Numbered from the stretch's first letter, positions 1-11,521 are shown. The stretch: 64,000 nt of DNA from Spodoptera frugiperda (GCF_023101765.2 NC_064237.1:12506199-12570198); one strand, 5' to 3'. A program made the numbers and translations. Notes: generated by a model not told the origin, from the sequence alone.

Positions 1-83
1 TATTGGAGACTCGATATCTGGATAGGTTTTCTCAGAAGAGTAGATGGTAAAGAAGTCGCTGGTAAAATGTAAGTATTATAAGC

Positions 84-149
84 GTTGTAAACGCACCCAC
101 AACACAGGAGAAATTAGGTTGTAAACGCACCCACAACACAGGAGAAAAT
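84..149 (+). repeat. Two tandem SINE-B tail fragments
   Basis: The tail GTTGTAAACGCACCCACAAC followed by ACAGGAGAAA appears twice in a row (84-113 and 118-149). Confidence 0.7.
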
Positions 150-177
150 TTTAAGTTTATGTATATTTTTTTAAGGA

Positions 178-378
178 ACGTCGTCCCATTGTAGAGTTTT
201 CTCCTGTGTCGTGATTGCGTTTACAAACATACAAGTTCACAAACACATGACACCCAGACCCTAAACAACCATTTGTTGACGACACAAAGAGTTACTCCAG
301 TTACTCCATGCGGGAATCGCACCCGCGACAGGTTGCACGGCAGCCAGTTGCCTAGCCACCGCACCAACCGTGTAGTCA
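178..378 (-). mobile_element. SINE-B copy
   Basis: Minus-strand copy from the tRNA-like head (near 378) to the tail TTGTAAACGC...CAGGAGAAAA, with a small internal duplication (GTTACTCCA twice near 290-307). Confidence 0.75.
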
Positions 379-418
379 AATTAAATTTGAAACTTGAAGT
401 ATCTTATTAAATTTTGCT

Positions 419-512
419 TTTTGTGTGATCCACAAATTGTTGATCCGAGTCTAGGTGTCATGTGTATGGAAAAGTATGCTTGTAAACGCACCCACGTCAT
501 AAGAGCCAAATA
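419..512 (+). repeat. SINE-B 3' part, degenerate
   Basis: TTTGTGTGATCCACAAATTG and the TTGTAAACGCACCCACG tail without the tRNA head. Confidence 0.65.
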
Positions 513-957
513 GGCGTGGGACATCGCTTAAAAAAAATCTAGAATCATGTTCATGCTTAGAAGCTTAGAAGTCTCTAGAATCTAGAGCTCGTTCTGGACT
601 AACAGCATAACTTATTATGGTAATGATAATATCTTGCCTAAGAAGACAGGTCATCAAACAGTTGTAAACATGTTAGAACCGTTACAGACGTGCGGACAGT
701 ACTTGACATTACTTCAACAAAAATTCATAGAAATCATCACAGATAACATTACATTTACTACTTGACACGCGCGTGTAATCCATGTTTTAGGACCTACTTT
801 TGACAGTTATCTTATATAGGGGGACGGGTCTCAAAAAAAAAAGCAAGGTCGTATTACTGTAATAGTTTTTTATACATACAAGAGACATTATTAAATCAAA
901 TTACAATAGGCAATAATAAAATCATTAGAGGCGAGAGATTATCAATTAGAGACGACA

Positions 958-1148
958 ACACGGTTGGTGCGGTGGCTGGGCAACTGGCTGCCGAGCAACG
1001 GGTAGGTAGCGGGTTCGATTCCCGCACGGAGCAACACTTTGTGTGATCCACAAATTGTTGTTTCGGGTCTGGGTGTCATGTGTATGTGAACTTGTATGTT
1101 TGTAAACGCACCCACGACACAGGAGAAAATCCTAATGTGGGGCAAGGT
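958..1148 (+). mobile_element. SINE-B, near full length
   Basis: Head ACACGGTTGGTGCGGTGGC with A box, B box GGGTTCGATTCCC, body TTTGTGTGATCCACAAATTG and tail ACAGGAGAAAATCCTAATG. Confidence 0.82.
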
Positions 1149-1194
1149 TTTATAAAAAAAAACAAAAAAACAAAAAAAAAAAACAATTTTTACT

Positions 1195-1400
1195 TCTGCT
1201 TTGATTTATCTCATGTTAGATATTCTATCCACTCGCACGAGGCTCTTCGCTTCAAGCTTCCTTGTGCGAACTGCTAAGGACTGGAATTCTTTGCCTGAGT
1301 CTGTGTTTTCTGTAGGGATGTTTTCAAGGCCTGAGTGAATAGATTGCTTACGGGCAGGTGTGCTCCATCGTAGGCCGTATCATCACCAACCACCAAGCGA
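1195..1400 (+). pseudogene. C-terminal relic of a CR1/jockey-type LINE ORF2
   Basis: In one frame the sequence reads ASSFLVRTAKDWNSLPES then VFSVGMFSRPE; after a frame shift it reads RLLTGRCAPS followed by a stop. This is the conserved tail of lepidopteran LINE ORF2 proteins (RTAKDWNSLP... and the LL.GRCAPS end). Frame breaks and the short length mark it as a dead fragment. Confidence 0.65.
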
Positions 1401-1986
1401 TATAGTGGACAAACGTTGACCCATCAAAGATAAACAACAATGCTACGTGCTCAGTAGCCCTACTACTGGCTATAAATGAGACAGTAATCCATTTAAAAAA
1501 AGATAAAAATGCTGTCACGCACGCTGATGACCTCTTGGTTACGGCCAAATACCATTATTTAGGGTAGCCAACTAGTTCCCAGTAATTTGTAAGTAAGTTT
1601 TCTATAGAATTACATTTATTTTGGCAGTTTAGATTAAGTTAGCTGGTATCTGATGGATGAGTTCTGAGTAGTAGCTGCTTTTTGCAAGTAAGCTAAAGTC
1701 TACGAATAATTTATTGCGGTAATCTGGTTCAATCTTTGTTTTGAAACTGTTGTGCACCTTTCTTTGTTTTTCGTGAAGACAGTATGAATGTGTTTTTTAA
1801 GAAATAATGTGACATTATCATTTTTATTTCAGCTACGAGACATCCATTGCTGAACGTAAGTCTTGACCAATGATATCGATCGGGCGAAATGAATGAACGA
1901 TCTAAAGATGGCATGTTAAAAAGATGCGTAATGTTTGGTGATTATGATGAATTTTGACAAAGATATGAAATGAAAAGATGGGTTGA

Positions 1987-2145
1987 AGCTCAAATACCCC
2001 CTTACCAATCCCCGGTTAACCAAAAACCCTTAAATTTCTAACCCCCAAAAGGGTGGCAATGCACTTGTTACGCCTCTGGTTTTTCGGGTGCCCATGGGTG
2101 GCGACGATGGCTCTGCTCATTTACTGACTTATACTATAAAAAAGT
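1987..2145 (-). repeat. rep-D partial copy
   Basis: Minus strand: ends TATAAGTCAGTAAATGAGCA (5') to GGGTATTTGAGC; contains GGGGTTAACCGGGG-like remnants. Confidence 0.65.
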
Positions 2146-2763
2146 AGTAAATGGCAGAAGAGATTTTGACTAGTATGTAAAGCCCAAAAGGAGCTAGTAG
2201 ACACATTACAAAATGAAAATAAATTTGCAAAGACGTTAACCTAAGGAGGCCAAGTTAGAAACTATCAGATACTATGCTATTTACGCTACCGTATGTAAAT
2301 AGTAGTAATTTGTGCGTTTTCTTGTGTTTTTATGTTTGTAAGTAAAACTCGACATGTGGTAAACTTGAAATCATTGACGCCCCGGGGGGCTTCACACTCA
2401 GTTGCGGTAGAGAACTGAGGTTGAGCAGCACAGGAGCAAGAGCGGTTTGTTTAATTTATAAAGCTTTTATAATATGTCTTACTTTTATTGTATACGAGGA
2501 CATTTTTTTTTACACAAATACGAAAATGTTTTTTTCTAAAATGTTATTATTTAGAAAACCAACAGCGATACATATATGCATGCATGCATTGCAAAGCAAG
2601 ATTTACAGTTTAGTAAGGCTAATTGTAGGTTTCCCTGCTTAACTAGTTGGTATAATTATCTTGCGAACGGACTTTAAACAATATTTAAAATAAGGTTTTA
2701 AATTTGAAGTGAAAGTTAAATATACTATATGTTATGAAAAGGATATAACATTATTGTGTGTTA
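2146..2763. other. No gene or clear repeat seen
   Basis: AT-rich sequence with only short chance frames. Confidence 0.5.
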
Positions 2764-2955
2764 CCGGAGGCCCAATTCCCCCTTCCCAATCTTCCCCATC
2801 CCCGATTCCCGAACAACAACTCTTAAATTCCTAACTCCCAAAAAGCCGGCAACGCACTTGTAACGCCTTTGGTGTTTCAAGTGTCCATGGGCGGCGGCGA
2901 TTGCTTACCATCAGGTAATACGTCTGCTAGATTACCGGCGTGTTTCATAAAAAAA
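2764..2955 (-). repeat. rep-D partial copy
   Basis: Minus strand: GATGGTAAGCAATCGCCGCC, GGCGTTACAAGTGCGTTGCC and GGAATTGGGCCTCCGGTAAC. Confidence 0.75.
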
Positions 2956-3473
2956 AATATATATATCATAAAATAAACATAGTAAATGCTTTATGATGAA
3001 TGGAACGTTGTTGCTTGCTAGTCGTCTTTATCAACAATAAAATATTTAGTACTGGGTCAAGTTCAAAAAGGAGATGTTTTTATAAATAGATATGATAAGA
3101 TCTACAATTAAACTGAAATGTCAAGGCTTTGAGAATTAATCATATCCTTTAGATCTACAATTTGGTTAATATGTCTCGCAACATTAATGTATGAGCAATT
3201 TATTGCATTAAGTAACTACATCCTTTACTTTAATGTAATCTAAATGAGACTTGTAAATGTTTCCTATCAAACTGGTATGTCAATAAGGTCTAAAATTAAA
3301 AAGAAGTGGGAGAATTTAGGAGTGGGAGCAAATACGTCATTTCTGCGTATATAACGTGTCTTGAAGGGACATCATGGGATATTTCAAATTAATATATCTT
3401 CGAAAGTATTTGTTTCGGTAAGAAAATAAGTGTCTAATATTTTAAACAATACTGACATTATAAGAATTAGACT

Positions 3474-4085
3474 GCTACCCTATTGAAGCCAAAAATATAT
3501 TAAAAGAGGAATTAGAGTGCAGTTACTTATATTTCTTCAAAAACAGCTTTGTCTGTTTTATTATTGACGTCTTGTACTTGTCTGTACCTAAATCATTACT
3601 CACAGCTTGTCTTAATTCGTCTATTTGTCTATATAGGTATATCACTACTTACAGCTTCTAAAACCAATTGTCTTAACTCAACTCTTTCAAAAAAGTCCCT
3701 ACTTCTTTCTCCCGCTTCGCTAGCGCTAGCACTAGCGCCCGAGTCTCAACCAATCATTATAAACCCAATAGCCGCCGAACTACCTTATTGAAGCCAAAAA
3801 CTTATTTAAACAGGGATGAAAGTGCAGTTACTTACAATTTTTTACAAATAATAGTCTTGTCTGTTTCATTACTTACATCTTGTACTTGTGTATACCTATA
3901 TCATTACTCACAGCTTGTCTTAATTCGTCAACTTGTCCATATTCTACTCTTTCAATAAAATCCTGTAGAACTATTTATATTAATTCTACTCTTTCAAAAA
4001 AGTCCCTACTCCTTCCTCCCGCTTCGCTCGCACTAGCGCCCGAGTCCCAACCAATCATTATAAACCCAATAGCCGCCGAACACCG
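3474..4085. repeat. Two tandem units of about 305 bp
   Basis: Unit 1 (3474-3779) and unit 2 (3780-4085) both start CTACC(C/T)TATTGAAGCCAAA, share TCATTACTCACAGCTTGTCT and end CCAATAGCCGCCGAAC. Each has a GC-rich end with two inverted CCAAT boxes (ATTGG on the minus strand). Confidence 0.8.
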
Positions 4086-4261
4086 CCGGCTTCCAATCAC
4101 ACTATACCGTTGCGTTTATCTATACCATCGCTAACGGCTACTGGAATTGTGGAATCCAAACGATTCACAGCAATTTTACGCGTTTTATCACCGACTTAGT
4201 GAAAACTAGGAAGTATTCAATTACTATTTAGTTTTAGTTTTATATCAATTATGAGCTTTTT

Positions 4262-4420
4262 TTTTCTCGGTAGTAGCACGATGTCTGGAAATGTGCCCGG
4301 TATATGGGGCTTACAACATAAATTGTGAAAAGTGGGTGTACATTGAAAAGTGACATTACGTGTCATAATTTGCATCTCTGCCTACACCTACGGGGATAAA
4401 AAGCGCGGTTCTCAAAAACT
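4262..4420 (+). mobile_element. SINE-A, 5'-truncated, with 15-bp target duplication
   Basis: Body and 3' end of SINE-A without the tRNA head. Direct repeats AATTATGAGCTTTTT lie at 4247-4261 and 4421-4435. Confidence 0.85.
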
Positions 4421-5355
4421 AATTATGAGCTTTTTGCTTGCCTTGAGTGATGGGGTATACGGGTTATCAAGGTCGTGTTATTGAATATTAATGAAACAAA
4501 TATGAATTGATAAATTACCAGTGATCACTGGTCAGATAGTCCCAAATTGAGTAGGACGAACCGTGTAAACGTGGAACCTATTTTTCATTATTTGAATTTA
4601 TCGTGGGTGAGTTTCTTGCCAGACACCATGTATCTACACTATTTAGTGATATTAAAGTGGTTAATCTTTGTTAGAGGGCACCCTAGATTGATATATTGCT
4701 CAAATTAATGATATATTTAAGAAAGGCCAAATTAATAGTACCCTTAACCGACGAGCTTGCGGGAAAAGTCTGACTGTTGATGAAACGAAAGAGGTATGTA
4801 AGAATCGTAGCAATTGGCGTTCCATTGTCTCTGCCTACCCCTATGGGAGACAGGCGTAAGGTTATGTATGTATGTGTGGTTAATGTAATTCAATCTGGAA
4901 TTATAAACATCTCCAAGACTAGACTATATTCAGATTACAGTATTTAAAGTAGATAGAGAGTAAAAATATACCACGGATGGGAACCAAATTGCTTCACGAC
5001 ACAGGATATTAAACCCTATTTTCTCCCATTACAGTCTAGTTTAGCAATAACATGAATCAGGTTCCTTTGATGTAATATCCTATTTATACCAACAGATTAC
5101 TACTAGGCTGCGATTAACAGCTATTTAGCATCCTTATTGGACATGTTTTTATATGTCCTAGGTTTTAATACTTCCTTTTCCTGTAGTCTTCTTGAACGTG
5201 TTAATATTACAGGTAAAAGTAAAGCTATGTTGGCTTCAGAGAAAAGATTTCTGCCTTCTTTTCATAAAGAGGAAGATTAACTTCCCATTCTTCTGTATAC
5301 TGCTACTGCATGGTATGCTGCTATAATTCTGGGACTACCGAATTTTGGTTGTTTT

Positions 5356-5800
5356 TGCCATGCTTCGGCATGAATGTGCTGGCTCAACCGGAGTAATACC
5401 ACGGCCTCAAAGAACACTCTGTTTCGTTGTGTGAGTGAGGTTACTAGAGGCCCAATTACAACTCTCCTTTTTTCTGAATCTTATTTCCCCAACAACTCTT
5501 AAATTAATTATTATGTTATCGGCTTACTCACGTAATGTTTTGACGAGGAACTCGACTAGTTTCAAGCCATGCTAGAGGCTCATATTCAGTAACGTGAGTA
5601 AGCCGATAACATAATAATTAATTTAGTATGTCTCGCGAGTTACAATAAAATCAACCCTTAAATTCTTTAAATTCCTAACACCCAAAAGGCCGCCAACGCA
5701 CTTGTAGTACTTCTGGTGTTTCGGGTGTCCATGGGCGATGGCGCTTGTTTACCGTCAGGTGATCCGTCTGCTCATTTACCGTATACTAATACATCACCTC
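5356..5800 (-). repeat. rep-D interrupted by MITE-F
   Basis: Outer parts 5356-5500 and 5655-5800 are rep-D on the minus strand; 5501-5645 between them is a MITE-F insertion at the AAATTTAAGGGTTGTTGG position. Confidence 0.75.
5501..5645. mobile_element. MITE-F, short copy nested in rep-D
   Basis: Inverted arms AAATTAATTATTATGTTATC + GGCTTACTCACGT on both sides of a short centre (CGAGGAACTCGACTAG...). Confidence 0.75.
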
Positions 5801-6290
5801 TACTCATGGGTTTTAAGTATTAAGGCCTATCTCAATTTAAGCCTCAAACCGATCAAGTTCTGTACACACAAATGACACTGACCTTCAATGTGATATCAGA
5901 AATTGGTATTGTAAAAGCAGACTGTTTACCAAACAAATGCAGCTACAATATCAAAGGTCCCATTCAGCAGTTCCACTACAAAGCAACATTGTTTCTTCAA
6001 ATAGTCTTACTTTATACTGAACAACGTTTCTAGGGAAAGCTCACCACAATGAATGTTTGTGATAGTTATAGCTTCATTCTACTGAACGATGTTTTGGTAT
6101 CGGAGTACCTAGGTGTTGTTATTGTGTCTCTACTTTCTAGAAAGAAAATCTTTGAACAAAGTTTTAGAATTATCGATGAAAATCGTGACAAAATTATATT
6201 TGTACAACATGGAAGTCATAGTAACTAATCGTAGGTAACTAATGAAACGTGGATGATACATAATATGCAATATCACACTGTATACTATCA

Positions 6291-6440
6291 CACTCCGGAG
6301 CTGCGGACTACCTAGCGGGTTTACCGGGGCTCCGGCTCGAAAAGCAGGAGAAGGAACGGGGTGGTTTTTAGTCAGTAAGAGTCTGACACTCCCTCTCGCC
6401 TCGCCCAAGGCGAGAAAAGTCATTGGATGATTTTCCCCCC
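6291..6440 (-). repeat. rep-C, near full length
   Basis: Minus strand from GAAAATCATCCAATGAC to CCGCAGCTCCGGAG. Encodes the recurrent peptide ARGSVRLLLTKNHPVP in one frame. Confidence 0.78.
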
Positions 6441-6463
6441 TCAAAAAAAAAAAAAATACTATC

Positions 6464-6643
6464 ACACTAATATTATAAATGTGAAAGTTTGTTTGTTTGG
6501 ATGTTTGTCTGTCAATCACGCTGAAACTACTGAGCGGATACAGACAGACTATGAGCTGACTTGGGTGATAGGATACTTACTTTTTATCTCACGGAAACGC
6601 GGACTAAGCCGCTGGCAGAAGTACCTACAGAAAACCTACAGTT
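6464..6643 (+). repeat. rep-G copy
   Basis: CACACTAATATTATAAATGT, CAATCACGCTGAAACTACTG and GAAACGCGGACTAAGCCGCT: a dispersed element found across Lepidoptera, probably a SINE or LINE 3' tail. Confidence 0.65.
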
Positions 6644-6949
6644 AGATAAATAATAATAATCTGTTTTTATTTTAATTTTCAATTTATTCTTCTTAATTAT
6701 GTAGTGGTAAATACGTAAAATATTTACTGAGCTTCCAAAGTTTACACAAACACAGAACTAGCGCCATCTGTGCAGTGAACGTAGAACTAGCGTTACTCGA
6801 GCTCTACAAGTTAAGCAAAGTGAAAGTGACGAAGAGAGTGTTGTATTCTGTGCAAAGCCTTCGTACCAATACACAGCGTTGTTAGTTAGATTGATTGAAG
6901 CTAGATGGCGTTGAACTTAATCTAAGTTCAAGTTGATATAAGCAACTTG

Positions 6950-7112
6950 ACTGCCTCGTTGGTCTAGTGGTCGCAAGTGCGACTGCCGGACAAGGGGTCT
7001 CGGGTTCGATTTCCGGGTCGGGCAAAGTACTGCTGGGCTTTTTTCGGTTTTTCGAAATTTTCTCAGTATTAGCACGGAGTCTGGAATAGTGCCCAGTATA
7101 TGGCAATAGGCT
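6950..7112 (+). mobile_element. SINE-A copy, 5' half
   Basis: tRNA-like head with A and B boxes (GGTCTAGTGG, GGGTTCGATTTCC) and the first part of the body, ending at CCCAGTATATGGCAATAGGC. An inverted piece of the same family follows at 7145-7210. Confidence 0.8.
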
Positions 7113-7144
7113 AAGCTAGCTAATATAAGTCCCATGTAATAAGG

Positions 7145-7210
7145 AGTAAGCCTATTGCCATATACTAGGCACAGTTTTAGACTCCGTGCTACTACTGAAA
7201 TATTTCCGAA
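7145..7210 (-). repeat. SINE-A fragment, inverted relative to 6950-7112
   Basis: Reverse complement of the SINE-A segment from the TTTCGG stretch to GCAATAGGC; with 7055-7110 it can form a long foldback. Confidence 0.7.
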
Positions 7211-7419
7211 AGCTAACTAAGAAACCATTTGAATACTACAATAATTATAAATACCTATTAAGTAAAAACTAGACAAAAAATATAATTATTTTTAATCTAA
7301 ATCTAATGTTAACAGTCAAACAGATTGAGATAATAATTACAAGATTTATCTTTAATCGCGAACCCACACATACCTTCCAAATCCCGAAGACGGAACAAAA
7401 TAATATTTTATTAGATTAA

Positions 7420-7794
7420 GGGTGCTTTTCCACCAGAGATGTGCTATGTAGCTATGTACGAAGATGTAATAGCTAAACGCTGAAACAATGTGACCGTTTC
7501 CACCGATACTGAGCTATGTAGCTGTGCGAGTAAGAAGTGCTATGAAGATGCGCTGCCACAAAGTAGCTGTGCGAGGAAGATGCGAAGCTCGAGTATGCGA
7601 TGTATCGATAGTAGGGAAGCCATCCATAGCACACATCCATAATACGCATCCATAGCACGCATCTTTCCATATAAAAAACATAGCTGAATTCGTTTCCACC
7701 ATTGCTAAACTATGTGTACCAATGAATATAATTAGTGGAAGCCAAACGCATCCACAACAACATAGTAAAGCACGTCTCTTATGGAAAAGCTCCC
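7420..7794. mobile_element. MITE-E with TAA duplication (PIF/Harbinger-like)
   Basis: Ends GGGTGCTTTTCCACCAGAG and (inverted) GGGAGCTTTTCCAT. Flanked by TAA at 7417-7419 and 7795-7797. Subterminal GTGCTATGTAGCTATG motifs are repeated in both orientations. No coding capacity. A 3-bp TWA duplication with GGG ends points to a PIF/Harbinger source. Confidence 0.75.
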
Positions 7795-8125
7795 TAAAAA
7801 CCAAAACGCCCACTCGCCTGCCATTTTCAGACAAGAGCAAACAGCCTCAAATCTTAAAAGAAAGCATCTTAGGACTTCAAAGCAGAAAACATACACCGTA
7901 ATACCGTTGAAAACATTTACAAAGGGATTCTTACGAAGAGAACGATTGCTAAAGAAAATTAGGAAATAAGAACTAGAGAAAACACTCGCGTTATTTTAAA
8001 AATTCTCTTTCGTTCGTATGAAAAAGAATAAAATTATAAAAGTCGTGAGATTTTTATTAAAATGTGAGTGTGTATGTAATTCTGTATATTAAGATTAATT
8101 TGTTCGTCACTGTATGTATCACTGA

Positions 8126-8232
8126 TCCGGAGCTGCGGTCTACCTAGCGGGTTTACCGGAGCTCCGGCTCGAAAAGCAGGAGTAGGAACGGGGTGGTTTT
8201 TAGTCAGTAAGAGTCTGACACTCCCTCTCACC
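8126..8232 (-). repeat. rep-C, 5'-truncated
   Basis: Minus strand, from GAGAGGGAGTGTCAGACTC to CCGCAGCTCCGG. The next 200 bp (8232-8440) contain a related-looking motif, TTTAGCCGGTAAGAGTCCGG, of unclear origin. Confidence 0.72.
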
Positions 8233-8439
8233 GTATGTGTCTAAACGAGAATGTGGTACCCTTTGTGGATTGTGGAGCGCAGATGACAGTTGCTGCACAT
8301 GAAATATTATGTGCGGTAAGGGTAACCCGAATCATGGTCACAGGCAGTAGAGAAACACCGCGGTGATTTTAGCCGGTAAGAGTCCGGCACGCCCCAGTCT
8401 TCCACAGGGAATGTGGGAAGACGAAGAGGATTTCCATCG

Positions 8440-9197
8440 CGTTATAAAAAAAAAAGCATGAAATACTATAATTTTGTCTTAAACTTGGTTAAGAGTCAGT
8501 GTTGATCCCAAAATCGAATTTCAGATGTGTCAGATAGTGAATGAGAAACTAACTGAGAAACTTAGAACATCTGAGAAATCTATTAGATTTTTTTAAATTC
8601 CCAGAAATTGGGGATAAACGAAATTTCAAAAATAATATATGTATGTATATATGAGAAATTCCTGAGGCAAAGGACGATAATTGAATGCCCAAAGTCGCGG
8701 TTAAAAGCTAGCATGTAAGTATAATACAAAAATGTATTAATACGAATAAGAGAAACGTTGAGTGTTTTCCAAGGGCACGTAATGTTTCGCTGTTTGATAA
8801 AATATTCGCAGCTAATGTGAGGGCGAGTTCTTTTAAAGCCCTCTTTTATATTATTTTGTGTTGTTTGTGAACGCCTCAAGGCATGTTTTTGTCTAAAGTA
8901 AGATCTGAAACTTTATCTATCCTAAGGTCCTGTTTCAAATGTCTGGATAGTCGCTATGTCCCAGATAAAGTTGAATTAAGAGCGTAATTCGTATGAACTA
9001 TCTTTCATATAAGTTTATTGGGGACTTATATGAAGGTGGTGAAACAGGGGTTAAATGTGTTTCAGGCATAGTCATTGTCTGCGGGACACAAAAGATCACG
9101 TGATCTTATTTTAAATTAATGACGAACAAAATGACGTTAAGATTTTGAGGATTAGTTCAGCACATAATGCGAAATATAAATTATGTATGTTTCTATT
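8440..9197. other. No gene seen
   Basis: AT-rich; the 98-codon minus frame at 8583-8879 has no motif or codon pattern that suggests a gene. Confidence 0.5.
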
Positions 9198-9400
9198 ATA
9201 ACTTTTGTGAGACATACTAAATTAATTATTATGTTTTCGACTTACTCACGTAACTATTTAATGAGTAGCAGCGCCACAGTCACCGCGTCGTATGTCGCGG
9301 ATGCTCATGAATATGAGCCCAAGCATGGCTTGAAATTAGTTGAGTTTCACGACAAATAATAATTACATGAGTAAGTCAAAAAACATTAGTAAATTATGAA
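9198..9400. mobile_element. MITE-F copy
   Basis: Left arm GTGAGACATACTAAATTAAT ... ACTTACTCACGTAAC, right arm TTACATGAGTAAGTC; centre has GCTCATGAATATGAGC. Confidence 0.7.
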
Positions 9401-10339
9401 ACTATAAACCCGAAAACTCTTATCAAATATTAGTACGGTATTATCCTCAAGACAGTCATGCATTTACCAATTACATTGCATTTATTTTAAAACCCTCCAT
9501 ATCAAGAATTAAAACCACTCCACATTAGCTTTAAAAATACAGTCTTCCACAAGCGAAGCATCTAACAAACCAAACATAGTTAACTGTTTGTATGTTACTA
9601 ACTACGTAACTAAAGAATTAAAGCTAGGAAAGCAATCGAGAAGCACACACGAGTGTGTACAGATAGCCGCCATTTTGTTTCAACAGAGGAATTTAATTGT
9701 TCTGTGTGTTGAAAACGAGGTTTGGTCCCAGTGGTAGCTGTTGATAGAAGCGGAGAACCTATTAAAAGTGGGGTGGCGTTCTAATGATAGCTGGAGTGTT
9801 TTGAAAGGCTTGTAGAAGGTGGGGTGTTAGTGGTAGCGAGTTGAATTTTTAAGATTGGAGTGTTAAAAGTTAGTATGCTTTTTATTTATAGTTTAATATT
9901 GAAGAGGTCTGTGTGTGAAGTACCACATAATAATAGTTAGATTAGTTATTCTATAGTGATGTTATTGTGTATGGTATAGGAGACAATAAAGCTATTGTAT
10001 CTTCCGATGGTAAGCGATTAGTGTCACCTATAGACTCACACGCAACACCAGAGGAGTTTCAAATACACTGCCGACCTTTTCAAAAGGAGTACGCTCTTGC
10101 CTTTGCGTTGTTATTATTGTAATGTTTTACCTGATCATGATCTTATATACAAGTTTTTAAACTGACATGGTCACTAACACTATTATTAGAACTTATAACG
10201 GGATATTTACCATGTTTATTCATTTTATCGAGTTTCCGATATTTCGGCACTGTTGCAAGCGCCATGTTCACGGATTAACTGAACTGACTGTTAACTGAAA
10301 GCTTACATATGTTATCAAGAGATAAGACATAAGACTGCA

Positions 10340-10489
10340 TAGTTGGTGCGGTGGCTAGGCAACCGCCTGCCGCGCAACGTGTAGCCACAAATTGTTGTTT
10401 TGGGTCTGGGTATCATGTGCATGTGACATTGTATGTTTGTAAACGCACCCACGACACAGGAGAAAATCCTAGTGTAGGGCAAAAAAATC
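10340..10489 (+). mobile_element. SINE-B with internal deletion of the B box
   Basis: Head to CAACGTGTAGC is fused directly to CACAAATTGTTG, so the B-box part of the tRNA-like region is missing. Confidence 0.75.
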
Positions 10490-10888
10490 AAATAAAAAAA
10501 AATCTAGAACTTTACCAGGAAGAAAAATTTTCAAAGCTTTTAGATAATTCACAGAAGAAAGGTTATTTCTAACAATGTAGAGTACGAGTGTTCATTACGT
10601 AATGGCTCTACCTATACTGAGGTTCAACTCTACCAAATACATAGAGCACAGTAGAGGGAAAGAATTTAGTTTTTGTAAGAGCATTTCAAACGGTGGTTGC
10701 GGTTTCCAAAGAGCTTTTCTTTTGTTTTGAAGATTTTCTCTGTTAGTAGTCTTCACTTTATATTTTTAAATGGAACTTTTCTTAGATTTCAGTGAAGCTT
10801 TAGATTTAATAGAAGTTTAGTTTTTAAAGGTTTGGGTGTCCATATTTCAATATTATTTGTTGCTTGGTTTTTCCTTGCAGTTTTTGTT

Positions 10889-10972
10889 TTGGTGAAAAGT
10901 GGGTGTACATTGTACAGTGGTATTTCTGTGCAATGCACCTCTGCCTACTCCTTCGGGGATAAAAATCGTGAC
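10889..10972 (+). repeat. SINE-A 3' fragment between 30-bp direct repeats
   Basis: Contains GGTGAAAAGTGGGTGTACAT and CACCTCTGCCTACTCCTTCG. Near-identical 30-bp repeats beginning GTTGCTTGGTT and ending GCAGTTTTTGTT lie at 10859-10888 and 10973-11002. Confidence 0.75.
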
Positions 10973-11368
10973 GTTGCTTGGTTACTTTTTGCAGTTTTTG
11001 TTAATTTTGTTGTTGTAGTAGTTTTGCGTGTACGCTGATTTTAATTGCTTGTTTTGTTATCAGATTTGTAGACGCCATTTATTGCAGCAACGATTTTTCT
11101 TTCACTTACCTGAAATGAAAAAAGAAATACATCAATTAAGTTTACCAAATAAATAAAGACAGTCTTAGTTACTAAATAGGTAATTTATACATTCATAAAG
11201 ATAGAAGGGAATGGAACGCTTAACAAAATAAAAGTAAAGTTCAAAGGAACAATTTCTACATTTCCAATGGATTTAAAAAAAATACTCTTTCAACAAATTA
11301 ACTCTTTCTTACCATAATATTCATTTGTGTTTTTTTAAAGTTCTGATATTACTGCAAAGGTATCTCAC

Positions 11369-11521
11369 CTGACACAGTCGTGGGCGCACTCCCGAAGCCT
11401 GCAGTAGCTGCAGCTGCAGGTGGAGTAGCAGGATCCAAGGTCGGACTCCGCCAGGCTGATGGAGTCGAACCTCTGGGCCAGGCCCTCGCCTGAACTGGGC
11501 ACCGTGTGGGAACCACGCCAT
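11369..11521 (-). CDS. Candidate coding exon of an unrecognised gene
   Basis: A 153-bp GC-rich segment in AT-rich surroundings, bounded by a good acceptor (TTTCCAG, minus strand) and donor (CAG|GTGAGA). The only sensible open frame, phase 1, starts WRGSHTVPSSGEGLAQRF and continues DSISLAESDLGSCYSTCSC then SYCRLRECAHDCV. It has six cysteines in the last 20 residues. I do not recognise the family. A possible upstream exon is the minus-strand open segment at 12030-12180 (acceptor at ATTCCAG, phase can be matched), but its donor is weak. No downstream exon was found between 1 and 11368. It may belong to a gene with very long introns. Confidence 0.5.

Noticed and set aside
1407..1550. Stretch containing an ADDLLVTA-like peptide that recalls an RT active site
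   Set aside because: Only this short motif fits; no neighbouring RT motifs in any frame, so it may be chance.
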